Below, one piece after another: positions 1-6,455 of a DNA stretch of 8,695 bases. Positions within the stretch are counted from its first letter, which is position 1. The number at the start of each line of letters is the position of its first letter. Made by a program: the position numbers and the translations under genes. The notes under the pieces are model-generated. The model was not told the DNA's origin. It made no database searches and saw only the letters and a program-made list of their open reading frames with translations. The DNA comes from Verrucomicrobiota bacterium (GTDB lineage Bacteria; Verrucomicrobiota; Lentisphaeria; Oligosphaerales; Oligosphaeraceae). The stretch spans positions 1 through 8,695 of the forward strand of contig JAKLHU010000065.1 of the NCBI GenBank assembly GCA_022709995.1, written 5' to 3'.

Positions 1-800
1 TCGATCGGATTCTGGGTCGCCAGCACCATGAACACCCTGGGCAACTCATAGCTGATGCCATCGACGCTGACCCGGAATTCCTCCATGCATTCCAGCAACG
101 CCGACTGAGCGCGCGGTGTCGCCCGATTGATTTCATCGGCCAGCAGAATGTGCGTGAACACGGGGCCGGCGCGAAACTCGAAATCGCTGGTTTTCTGGTT
201 GTAGATGGGAACGCCGGTGATGTCCGAGGGCAGGAGGTCCGGCGTGCATTGCAGGCGCTTCATCTCGACATTGACCGAGCGCGACAGGGCGCGCGCCAGC
301 ATGGTTTTGCCGGTGCCGGGCACGTCCTCCAGCAGCACGTGGCCGTCGCTGATCAGGGCGATCAGGACCTTGCGGATGACGTCGTCCTTGCCCTGGATGA
401 CGCGGGCCATGTTGGCTTCGATCTTGTTGACGGTGTTGCGGACGAAGTCAAGCTGGGTGCTCAGCTGCTCGTAGCCGTTGAGCTGGTCGGTGTTGTCGGC
501 GTCCGAGATGTCGTCGGCGTCGAAAATGAGCAGCACCTCGTCGATCTGGATTTGGTCCAGGTGGTTGAGCTTGGTCGGGGCGTGGACGGGGTGGGCGTTG
601 ACGAAGGTGCCGTTGCGGCTGTTGAGGTCTTCGATGGTGACGGCGTCGCCGTCGCGGTGCAGCCGGCAATGCTGCCGGGAGACGCCATTGTGACCAAGCG
701 GCAGGGCGGCGTCGAGATTGCGGCCGATCAGGGATTCGCCATTGGGGATGACGAATTCGCCGGTGACTTTGTAGTCTTCCTGGATGATGAGTTTTGGCAT
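1..800 (-). CDS. FHA-domain / MoxR-type AAA+ ATPase fusion (C-terminus beyond window)
   Basis: The first 266 residues are visible; the gene leaves the window at base 1. Residues 1-95 form a forkhead-associated domain: GR at 26-27, S41-R-x-H44 and the NSRNGT loop at 60-65. These include the usual phosphothreonine-contacting positions (R27, S41, N63). A linker of about 30 residues leads into a MoxR-family AAA+ core: Walker A DVPGTGKT (159-166), Walker B LLADEINRA (219-227), the ALLECMEE helix (234-241) and the sensor-1 segment LATQNP (260-265, N264). MoxR ATPases are known as chaperone-like remodellers, usually encoded with DUF58 and von Willebrand A proteins; those would lie to the left, unseen. 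I infer that the FHA domain docks the ATPase onto a Thr-phosphorylated partner. The start at 800 is set by AGGAAG six bases upstream and by the FHA fold beginning at once. It follows lysS by 58 bp with no terminator, so co-transcription is likely. Family assignment is firm; the client is unknown. Confidence 0.93.
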   Translation of the reverse strand, partial: MPKLIIQEDYKVTGEFVIPNGESLIGRNLDAALPLGHNGVSRQHCRLHRDGDAVTIEDLNSRNGTFVNAHPVHAPTKLNHLDQIQIDEVLLIFDADDISDADNTDQLNGYEQLSTQLDFVRNTVNKIEANMARVIQGKDDVIRKVLIALISDGHVLLEDVPGTGKTMLARALSRSVNVEMKRLQCTPDLLPSDITGVPIYNQKTSDFEFRAGPVFTHILLADEINRATPRAQSALLECMEEFRVSVDGISYELPRVFMVLATQNPI

Positions 801-858
801 GGGATGCTTCCTGGTTGCCGGAAGGCGCCGGGTTGAGTCCGCCAGTCCGGGGCCGGCC

Positions 859-2361
859 TTATTTCACATTGCGCATTTGCGGGAAGAGGATGACGTCGCG
901 GATGGAGGGGGCGCCGGTGAGGAGCATGACCAGCCGGTCGATGCCCAGGCCCAGGCCGCCGGTCGGCGGCATGCCGTGCTCCAGCGCGGTGAGGAAATCC
1001 TCGTCGATGCGGTTGACTTCGCCTTCCAGGTCGTCGCGGCCGATGAGCTGGCGGTCGAAGCGGGCGCGTTGCTCGACGGGGTCGTTGAGCTCGGAATAGC
1101 CGGGCGAAATTTCCTGACCGTTGATTTCCAGTTCATAGACGTCGACCAGGTCGTGGTTGTCCTCGCAGCGTTTGGCCAGCGGCACCAGATAGGCGGGCAG
1201 GCGGGTGACGAACGTCGGCTGGATGAGGGTGTGCTCGATGGTTTTTTCGTAGACTTCGTGGGTGATGTCGGTGGCCGGCATGGCCTCCGGGATGTTCAGG
1301 TTGAGGGCGCGCGCCCGAGCCCGCATGGCGTCCAGATCGAGGTCGAACCAGTCGGAGCCCATTTTGCCGGCGACCAGCTCGTGGTAGGTCGCCACCCGCC
1401 AGGGCGGCGTGAGGTCGAGGTCCTCGCCTTCTTCCCGCTTGAACTGGAGGGTTCCGAACACGTTTTTGGCGACGGCGCAGATGAGGTCTTCGACCAGGGC
1501 CATGACGCCGCGGCAGTCGGAGTAGGCCTGGTAGAGTTCCAGCACGGTGAATTCCGGGTTGTGGCGGCGGTCCATCCCCTCGTTGCGGAAATTGCGGCCG
1601 ATCTCGTAGACTTTTTCGAAGCCGCCGACCAGGAGCCTCTTGAGGTAGAGTTCGGTGGCGATGCGCAAGTACATGGTGCTGTTGAGGGCGTTGTAGTGGG
1701 TCTTGAAAGGCCGGGCGGCGGCGCCGCCGGCCAAGGGCTGCATCATCGGGGTCTCGACTTCCATGAAGCCCTTGGCGTTGAGGTAGCGGCGGATTTCCTG
1801 CACGATGCGGCTGCGCTGCTGGAAGGTCTCGCGCACGTCCTGGTTGCTGATCAGGTCGAGATAGCGCTGGCGGTAGCGCTGCTCCATGTCGGTCAGGCCG
1901 TGCCATTTCTCCGGCAGCGGGCGCAGGGCCTTGGCGAGCAGTTCGAAGCCGGTGGTGCGCAGGCTGACTTCACCGGTGCGGGTGACAAAGAGGACCCCCT
2001 CCGCCGTGATGATGTCGCCGAGGTCCAGATCCTTGAAGAGCTCATAGGCCTCGTCGCCGACGATGTTTTTCTGGACGTAGAGCTGCATCTGGCCGTCCTG
2101 GTCCAGGACATTGGCGAACAGCGATTTGCCCATGATGCGGCGGGCAGTCATGCGGCCGGCGACGCGGACTGCGACTTCCGTCTCGGCGGGGGCCTCCGCG
2201 AAGCGTCGCTTCGCTTCCGGGCTGGACATGATGCCGTCGACGCGGCGGCCATACGGCCGGCCGCCGGCAAGGGCGATTTTTTCCATTTTGCGGAGGCGTT
2301 GTTCGCGCATGTCGTCAACAGGCATGGCATCGGCCTGGGCTGGTAGCTGTTCCTCGCTCAT
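859..2361 (-). CDS. lysS: Lysyl-tRNA synthetase, class II
   Basis: Cytoplasmic enzyme that charges tRNA-Lys with lysine using ATP. It has 500 residues, normal for bacterial LysRS. An N-terminal helix and the OB-fold anticodon-binding domain span about 20-150 (EVAVRVAGRM at 62-71). The class II catalytic domain follows: motif 1 around KGFMEVETPMM (197-207), the GGAAARPF block (212-219), motif 2 GRNFRNEG to RHNPEFT (255-272, R257, E261, H267) and motif 3 GLGLGIDRL (470-478, R476). The segment INGQEISPGYSELNDP (413-428) is a variant I associate with PVC-group bacteria. The ATG at 2361 has AGGAG five bases upstream. The next gene, the FHA-MoxR ATPase, lies 58 bp downstream on the same strand. No truncation or missing catalytic residue is seen. 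Confidence 0.98.
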   Translation of the reverse strand: MSEEQLPAQADAMPVDDMREQRLRKMEKIALAGGRPYGRRVDGIMSSPEAKRRFAEAPAETEVAVRVAGRMTARRIMGKSLFANVLDQDGQMQLYVQKNIVGDEAYELFKDLDLGDIITAEGVLFVTRTGEVSLRTTGFELLAKALRPLPEKWHGLTDMEQRYRQRYLDLISNQDVRETFQQRSRIVQEIRRYLNAKGFMEVETPMMQPLAGGAAARPFKTHYNALNSTMYLRIATELYLKRLLVGGFEKVYEIGRNFRNEGMDRRHNPEFTVLELYQAYSDCRGVMALVEDLICAVAKNVFGTLQFKREEGEDLDLTPPWRVATYHELVAGKMGSDWFDLDLDAMRARARALNLNIPEAMPATDITHEVYEKTIEHTLIQPTFVTRLPAYLVPLAKRCEDNHDLVDVYELEINGQEISPGYSELNDPVEQRARFDRQLIGRDDLEGEVNRIDEDFLTALEHGMPPTGGLGLGIDRLVMLLTGAPSIRDVILFPQMRNVK

Positions 2362-2458
2362 CGTGGCTCCTGAAGGATAGCATGGCGCCGCTGGCGGCAG
2401 ACGCCGGCAGCGGTGATAACGGGTGTCGCGTTTGCAGACAGAAAAATATAATGTAGTT

Positions 2459-2582
2459 GTTCATGACGTGGTTGGCGAATTTACCGGTCGGCTTTTTCCG
2501 GACTCGCGCGGGAAAAGGCCACGCCGATGCGGCCCAGACGGAAAACGCCGTCCGGCGTCTCTGGCCGGCGGGCGTTTTTTTT
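2459..2582 (+). ncRNA. Candidate small RNA or structured leader
   Basis: This stretch of the lysS-aminotransferase spacer has no convincing reading frame. It has a perfect TATAAT at 2447-2452 about seven bases before the assumed 5' end, though no good -35 box stands upstream. A 10-bp hairpin pairs 2490-2499 with 2511-2520 (one G-U pair) around an 11-nt loop. An intrinsic terminator ends the stretch. A 5-bp hairpin at 2545-2558 would use the left arm of the terminator, so two exclusive folds exist, as in an attenuator. It could be a free-standing RNA of about 124 nt or a regulatory leader of the aminotransferase gene. I recognise no known RNA family (no T-box, SRP or tmRNA signature). Both ends are inferred. 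Confidence 0.25.
2542..2582 (+). terminator. Rho-independent terminator
   Basis: Two 5-bp GC-rich helices (2545-2549 with 2571-2575, and 2552-2556 with 2564-2568) are separated by a 2x2 internal mismatch. The loop is GTCTCTG and a run of eight T follows at 2575-2582. AAA at 2542-2544 can extend the stem into the T run. The T run is on the plus strand, so it stops plus-strand transcription before the aminotransferase. No plus-strand protein gene lies before it. Confidence 0.6.
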
Positions 2583-2603
2583 GGCGTCTTGCGGCCGCGC
2601 CAT

Positions 2604-2631
2604 TTGAATTCTGATTTCTGAAAATTAAATT
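2604..2631 (+). promoter_or_regulatory. Candidate promoter of the aminotransferase gene
   Basis: TTGAAT (2604-2609) and TAAATT (2626-2631) are separated by 16 bp in an AT-rich patch within GC-rich DNA. Each matches the sigma-70 consensus at four of six bases. It lies just after the terminator and about 80 bp before the start codon, so it could drive the aminotransferase independently of anything upstream. The call rests on weak consensus matches alone. Confidence 0.35.
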
Positions 2632-2709
2632 TTACAACTTGGTCGTCTGCGGCATGGACAGTTGCGGGCGCCGTCCGTCACCACCTTTTTTCTGCGGAGA
2701 CCAACTTCG

Positions 2710-4014
2710 ATGGATCTTTTGGCCCAAGCCTTGAACGACCGCATCATCGCCGCCAATCCCCATGTCTACGCCATGTTGTCGGACCTGGGCAAACGGATTT
2801 ACTTTCCCAGCAAAGGCATTTTGAGTCAGTCGGGCGAGGCCAAGAAACTGGCGAAAACGTACAATGCGACGATCGGCACGGCGATGGAGGGCGGCAAGGC
2901 CATGCATCTGTCCTGCCTGATGCGGCAGTTGCCGGGGATCACGCCGGATGACGCGTTGCTGTACGCCCCGTCGCCGGGGCTGCCGGCGCTGCGGGAGGCC
3001 TGGCGCGACAAGACGGTGCGCGACAATCCCGGATTGCAGGGAACGCCCTTCAGCCTGCCGGTGGTCACGACCGGACTGACGCACGGCCTGTCGGTGCTGG
3101 CCGATCTGTGGGTCGACGCCGGCGACCGGCTGGTCATGCCGGACATGAACTGGGATAACTACCACCTCAATTTCGTGGTCCGCAAAGGGGCGGAGGCGTG
3201 CCTGTTTCCATTCTTCAAGGACGGCGGCTTTGCCGTCGACGCCTTTGCCAATGCCTTGCAAAAAGACAGCGCCGGCCGCGACAAGCTGGTCGTGCTGCTG
3301 AATTTCCCCAACAACCCGAGCGGTTACACGCCGACGGAAGCCGAGGGCGAGGCGATTGCGGCCGCGCTGTTGGCGACGGCCGAGCGCGGGGTGAATCTGG
3401 TGGTGATCATTGACGACGCCTATTACGGGCTGTTTTTCGATGAAGGCATCATGCGCCAGTCGCTGTTTGCCAAGCTGGCCGGCCGGCATCCGCGGCTGCT
3501 GGCGGTGAAGGCCGACGCCGCGACCAAGGAAGTCTTCGTCTGGGGACTGCGGGTCGGCTTCATCAGCATGGCGGTCGGCGGGACCTCGGACGGCCTGTAC
3601 GAGGCCCTCAACGACAAGCTTGGCGGCCTGATCCGGAGCGTGGTCAGCAACGCCTCGGCCCTGTCGCAGAAACTCGTCCTGGACGCCTTGCGTTCGCCGT
3701 CGTTTACGGCCGAGCATGCCGCCAAGGTCGAGGTGATGAAGGCCAGGGCCTTGCGGGTGCGCGACGTGCTGCGCAATCCGGCCTATGCGGAGGCGTGGAC
3801 GGCCTATCCCTTCAACAGCGGCTATTTCATGTGCCTGCGCATCAACCAAATCAACGCCGAAACCCTGCGGCGGCACCTGCTGGAAAAATACGGCGTCGGC
3901 ACCATCTCCATCACGGCGACGGATTTGCGGATCGCCTTCAGCTGCCTGGAAGTTGCACAGATTCAGGACCTGTTCGACCTTGTCCTCAAGGCTTGGAAAG
4001 ACCTGGCGAAATGA
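2710..4014 (+). CDS. PLP-dependent aminotransferase, class I/II (fold type I)
   Basis: A 434-residue cytoplasmic transaminase. Residues aligned by motif with aspartate aminotransferase are all present: N202 in NFPNNPSGY (198-206), D235 and Y238 in IDDAYYG (234-240) that hold the PLP ring, Schiff-base lysine K273 in ATKEVFVWGLR (271-281), phosphate-binding R281 eight residues later, and the C-terminal carboxylate-binding arginine R407 in LRIAFSC (406-412). The enzyme should therefore be active. PDMNWDNYHLNF (144-155) resembles the substrate-side loop of aromatic/aspartate-type enzymes, but the amino acid used cannot be read from the sequence. The ATG at 2710 has GGAG ten bases upstream; a TTG at 2662 would add 16 residues rich in Arg, Pro and Phe, unlike an aminotransferase N-terminus. 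It stands alone on the plus strand, so it is probably monocistronic. The repeat complex begins 17 bp after its stop. Confidence 0.93.
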   Translation: MDLLAQALNDRIIAANPHVYAMLSDLGKRIYFPSKGILSQSGEAKKLAKTYNATIGTAMEGGKAMHLSCLMRQLPGITPDDALLYAPSPGLPALREAWRDKTVRDNPGLQGTPFSLPVVTTGLTHGLSVLADLWVDAGDRLVMPDMNWDNYHLNFVVRKGAEACLFPFFKDGGFAVDAFANALQKDSAGRDKLVVLLNFPNNPSGYTPTEAEGEAIAAALLATAERGVNLVVIIDDAYYGLFFDEGIMRQSLFAKLAGRHPRLLAVKADAATKEVFVWGLRVGFISMAVGGTSDGLYEALNDKLGGLIRSVVSNASALSQKLVLDALRSPSFTAEHAAKVEVMKARALRVRDVLRNPAYAEAWTAYPFNSGYFMCLRINQINAETLRRHLLEKYGVGTISITATDLRIAFSCLEVAQIQDLFDLVLKAWKDLAK

Positions 4015-4031
4015 CCGCCCGGCGGCCGTAC

Positions 4032-4055
4032 GTAGTTCAGGCTTTCCGGCTGCCG
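4032..4055 (-). repeat. REP-like palindromic unit, copy 1 (degenerate)
   Basis: A 24-bp unit (GTAGT, an imperfect CAGGC/GGCTG stem with a TTTCC loop, then GCCG). Read against the reverse complement of 8663-8686 it agrees at all but a few positions, allowing one inserted base. It lies 17 bp after the aminotransferase stop and 8 bp before the 9-bp tandem array, so it may be the left end of the composite element. It has no T run, so it is not an obvious terminator. Confidence 0.5.
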
Positions 4056-4063
4056 TAGGGGAG

Positions 4064-4132
4064 ATAGGACATATAGGACGTATAGGACATATAGGACATA
4101 TAGGACGTATAGGCATAGGACGCATAGGAACA
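4064..4132. repeat. 9-bp tandem array, consensus ATAGGACRT
   Basis: Head-to-tail units start at 4064, 4073, 4082, 4091, 4100, 4109 (shortened to ATAGGC), 4115 and 4124 (decayed). The first five are perfect except for an A/G alternation at position 8. The array is non-coding and AT-rich compared with the flanking genes. It forms the left arm of the first repeat complex; its ATAGGAC is the complement of the GTCCTAT found in the right arm at 4203. Confidence 0.9.
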
Positions 4133-4147
4133 AAACTTTTTATTTAA

Positions 4148-4262
4148 GGGTTCGGTTTGGCTTTGGGCGACTGCAATAACCCAAGTGCCAATTCGTCCCA
4201 GTGTCCTATTTGCCGTCTATACGTCCCATCCGTCCGATTTCACCGTCTTATAGATCCCGTGT
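4148..4262 (+). repeat. Dispersed intergenic repeat, copy 1 (core plus GTCC right arm)
   Basis: Direct-repeat partner of 8508-8612. The first 41 bp (4148-4188) match that copy at 37 of 41 positions without gaps. They can fold through TTGGC/GCCAA and TTGGG/CCCAA around a loop of about 12 nt. The rest is a degenerate array of GTCC-type units starting at 4195, 4203, 4215, 4223, 4232, 4245 and 4254 (the last reads ATCC). Copy 2 has the same spacing pattern minus one unit of about 9 bp. No protein gene lies here. Together with the preceding palindrome and tandem array it fills the spacer from 4015 to 4327. No terminator is evident for either converging gene. Confidence 0.85.
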
Positions 4263-4327
4263 GATTGCTGTGATTCAGCTGCGCGTTGTCACGTATCGCC
4301 TCGCCATCACCGCTGTTAGCGCGTTGG

Positions 4328-5458
4328 CTATTTGATGGTGGCGAGGGTCATGAGCACGTAGCTGGTCGTCAGCTCCGGCAGGCTTTCCATCCAGCGGCCG
4401 CTCTTGTCGTTGGCCCAGGAGCCGTCGCTTTTCTGGCGGGTGGCGATGGCGTCGATCAGCTCGGAGCGCCAGTCGTGCTGGGCGCCCTTGGCGTCGGTGA
4501 GCGTCGGCAGGCCGAACAGGGCCAGGGTCTTGCCGAAAGTATGCAGGTAATAATAATATCCGGAATCGCCGATGCCGGGGTTTTCCGCCAGCGTGTAGAA
4601 GCGCTGAATCCACTCCAGAGCGGACGTGACGCGGACGTCGTCCTTGCTGACCTTGGCGTAGATGAGGCTTTTCAGCCCCGAGTAGGTCATGCTGCCGTAG
4701 GAACGCAGCGCTTGCGGATTGGCGTCCTCCTTGAGGGCCTCCGTCGGACTGTAGATGAAGCCGCCCTTGTCTTCCGCCGGGGCGGATTGCAGCCAGGCGC
4801 TCTGATGCGTCTCGGCCAGATTCTGGCAGTGGGTCAGAAATTGCAGGGCCTTGTCCCAGGCCAGGTCGGCTTTCTTCGCCTGCTCGGGGTTCTGGCTGAA
4901 CGGCTCGCGGTCGAGATGGTCGGTCAGATAAAGGGCTTCCAAAGCCCAGGCGGTGTTGTTGAGATCGGCCCTGGTCTTCCTGCCATAGCCGATGCCGGCC
5001 GCGGCACCGCCGGTCGCGGCGGAAGTCGCGTCGTCGCTGAGCAGATAGTCGCGGGCGCGGCGGATGACGGCCTGGTCCTCTGGACGATTGAACTTGACCA
5101 GGGCAATCAGGCAGATCGAGGTGGTGTACACCGGATAGCTGCGCTGGTCGCGCGGATCGGCCAGCAAACCCTCCGGCTGCGCCGCCTTGACGATGAAGTC
5201 AAGCGCCAGAGTGATTTTTTCCTTGACGTCGGGCTTGGCGTATTCCGGGGAGTCGGCGATGCCCATGATCGCCAGCGCCGTGATGGCCGGATGGCGCATC
5301 CAGGCGCCGTCCGGCTGCTGGCGCGACAACAGGAAGGACGCCCCGCGCGTCTGCGCGGAGGTCAGGCTCGCCCGCGCAGCCTCGCTGAGCTGGGCCGAGA
5401 CCGATATCGACAGTAAAGATACGATGGCGGCGAGGACTGGCAGGAATCGTCTTGACAT
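4328..5458 (-). CDS. Secreted terpene-cyclase-fold (alpha/alpha-toroid) protein, function unknown
   Basis: A 376-residue exported protein. Residues 1-22 form a signal peptide: RR near the N-terminus, a hydrophobic core PVLAAIVSLLSISV, and a VSA-Q cleavage site. The mature part is nearly all helical. It carries squalene/hopene-cyclase-type QW-like repeats at QQPDGAW (47-53) and RQKSDGSW (341-348) plus intermediate helical pairs, typical of prenyltransferase/squalene-oxidase repeat proteins. Where a true cyclase would have the catalytic DxDDTA motif, this protein has DLNNTAWALEAL (165-176), without the acidic pair, and it is about half cyclase length. I therefore infer a binding or structural role rather than cyclisation. 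Such proteins are common in planctomycete and verrucomicrobial genomes. AAAGGA lies ten bases before the ATG. It follows the Nif3 gene by 27 bp, so the two are probably co-transcribed. Confidence 0.8.
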   Translation of the reverse strand: MSRRFLPVLAAIVSLLSISVSAQLSEAARASLTSAQTRGASFLLSRQQPDGAWMRHPAITALAIMGIADSPEYAKPDVKEKITLALDFIVKAAQPEGLLADPRDQRSYPVYTTSICLIALVKFNRPEDQAVIRRARDYLLSDDATSAATGGAAAGIGYGRKTRADLNNTAWALEALYLTDHLDREPFSQNPEQAKKADLAWDKALQFLTHCQNLAETHQSAWLQSAPAEDKGGFIYSPTEALKEDANPQALRSYGSMTYSGLKSLIYAKVSKDDVRVTSALEWIQRFYTLAENPGIGDSGYYYYLHTFGKTLALFGLPTLTDAKGAQHDWRSELIDAIATRQKSDGSWANDKSGRWMESLPELTTSYVLMTLATIK

Positions 5459-5485
5459 GGCTGATTCGTCCTTTGCTGAAAGAGA

Positions 5486-6244
5486 TTACATTCCGGTCGG
5501 GGCGTCCAGAAAAACGCATTCCAGGCCGAGGTCGGCCTGGATGCGCCGCATGACCCGCTTGACGCCGACGGTTTCGGTGGCATAGTGCCCGCCGGCAACG
5601 ACGGCAATGCCGCTTTCCCGGGCTTCGTGATAGAATTTGTGTTCCATCTCGCCGGTGACCAGGCAGTCGAGGCCGAGCTCCTGGCATTCGGGAATGGCGT
5701 CGGCGCCGCCGCCGGAGACGACGCCAAGGCGGCGGACCGGGCCTTGTTTTTCCGTGGGGAACAGGCGGCAGGTCGTCGGCAGCGCGCGGTCGAGAATGGC
5801 GGCCAGGGCTTCCAGGCTGGCGGGGGCGGCCAGGGCGCCGTACAGGCCGATCGGACCGCCGCCGTACTGAAAGAAGGGCTGCGGATCCTGCAAGTCCAGC
5901 ATGACCGCCAGGCCGGCGTTGTTGCCCAACGTCGGATGCGCGTCAAACGGCAGATGGCAGGCATACAGGGAAACGCCGCTCCGGAACAGCTCCGCTAACC
6001 GCCAGCCGACACAGCCGTTGAAACGGCGGACGCCGCCGCCCCAGCTGAGGCCGTGATGCACGATCAGCAGCTCGGCGCCGGCCGCGGCTGCCTGCTGAAA
6101 CGTCGCCCGGCACGCGTCCACGGCAAAGGCGGCTTTCGTGACCTCCGCCGAGGCTTCCACTTGCAGGCCATTGTTTGAACAATCGTCAAAATGCAGATCG
6201 GTGAAGTACGTCTCCAGGTGCGCGCAAAGGTCGTGCAGAAGCAT
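5486..6244 (-). CDS. Nif3-like dinuclear metal-centre protein (NIF3/YbgI/DUF34 family)
   Basis: A 252-residue cytoplasmic protein of the hexameric Nif3/YbgI family, often labelled 'GTP cyclohydrolase 1 type 2 homolog', whose true activity is unsettled. Family blocks are present in order (numbered from the ATG at 6244): NNGLQVE near the N-terminus, LLIVHHGLSWGG with the metal-binding His pair at 63-64, ACHLPFDAHPTLGNNAG with the acidic ligand D101, GVVSGGGAD, and C-terminal GGHYATE with H220 and E224. Length fits the short YbgI-like form; the inserted PII/CutA-like domain of longer homologues is absent. Two in-frame ATGs are possible. GGAGG at 6254-6258 is nine bases from the ATG at 6244 but only three from that at 6250 (which would add Met-Thr), so I chose 6244. 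It is first in a two-gene unit with the secreted protein. The pairing gives no functional clue. Confidence 0.92.
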   Translation of the reverse strand: MLLHDLCAHLETYFTDLHFDDCSNNGLQVEASAEVTKAAFAVDACRATFQQAAAAGAELLIVHHGLSWGGGVRRFNGCVGWRLAELFRSGVSLYACHLPFDAHPTLGNNAGLAVMLDLQDPQPFFQYGGGPIGLYGALAAPASLEALAAILDRALPTTCRLFPTEKQGPVRRLGVVSGGGADAIPECQELGLDCLVTGEMEHKFYHEARESGIAVVAGGHYATETVGVKRVMRRIQADLGLECVFLDAPTGM

Positions 6245-6288
6245 GGTCATGGCCCTCCGAAATGAAGCAAAGCGTCCCAGTGTGACAA

Positions 6289-6316
6289 TTTATAAAAGCA
6301 GCAGGTATCGTGCCAG
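6289..6316 (-). promoter_or_regulatory. Candidate promoter of the Nif3 / toroid-protein operon
   Basis: Read on the minus strand, CTGGCA (6311-6316) and TATAAA (6289-6294) are 16 bp apart. They match the sigma-70 boxes at four and five of six bases. Transcription would start about 40 bases before the Nif3 start codon, and the site is the only AT-rich patch in the spacer from the MFS gene. It suggests that nif3 is transcribed separately from the MFS gene. Confidence 0.4.
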
Positions 6317-6418
6317 GATTTTTGGTGGCTGCCATCGTCCGGTCCGGGGCTGAGACTGCCTTCAATCGGGGCTCTGGCGCCCGGTTCCGGGGCGGTGAGC
6401 GCGGCGGTGTCCGGGCGC

Positions 6419-6445
6419 GGCCGGAACGGAAAGCAACTTCCGGCC
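6419..6445 (-). terminator. Hairpin after the MFS gene, possible terminator
   Basis: A perfect 8-bp stem GGCCGGAA/TTCCGGCC with an 11-nt loop begins about ten bases after the MFS stop codon. No T run follows on the minus strand, so it may protect the mRNA 3' end or help Rho-dependent termination rather than act as an intrinsic terminator. The rest of the 6245-6455 spacer is GC-rich and shows nothing further apart from the candidate promoter. Confidence 0.35.
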
Positions 6446-6455
6446 CGTGCCGGCA

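Noticed and set aside
784..2346. Long plus-strand open frame of about 520 codons opposite lysS
   Set aside because: It is antisense to a well-conserved lysS. The translation is low-complexity (Val, Asp, Glu, His, Gly rich) with no motif, as expected for a GC-rich antisense shadow.
2423..2614. 63-codon plus-strand frame in the lysS-aminotransferase spacer
   Set aside because: It runs through the terminator hairpin and T run, has no clear ribosome binding site and resembles no family.
2632..4125. Minus-strand open frame opposite the aminotransferase, beginning with Ile-Arg-Pro/Ile-Cys-Pro repeats
   Set aside because: The repetitive N-terminus is just the 9-bp array read in frame, and the rest is antisense to a gene with all catalytic residues.
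4286..5416. Plus-strand open frame opposite the toroid protein
   Set aside because: Antisense shadow. The minus-strand frame has a signal peptide, a ribosome binding site and family motifs; this one has none.
6273..6283. 11-bp match (CGTCCCAGTGT) to the right arm of repeat copy 1 at 4194-4204, upstream of nif3
   Set aside because: It is an isolated short match without neighbouring GTCC units or core sequence, so I treat it as chance.
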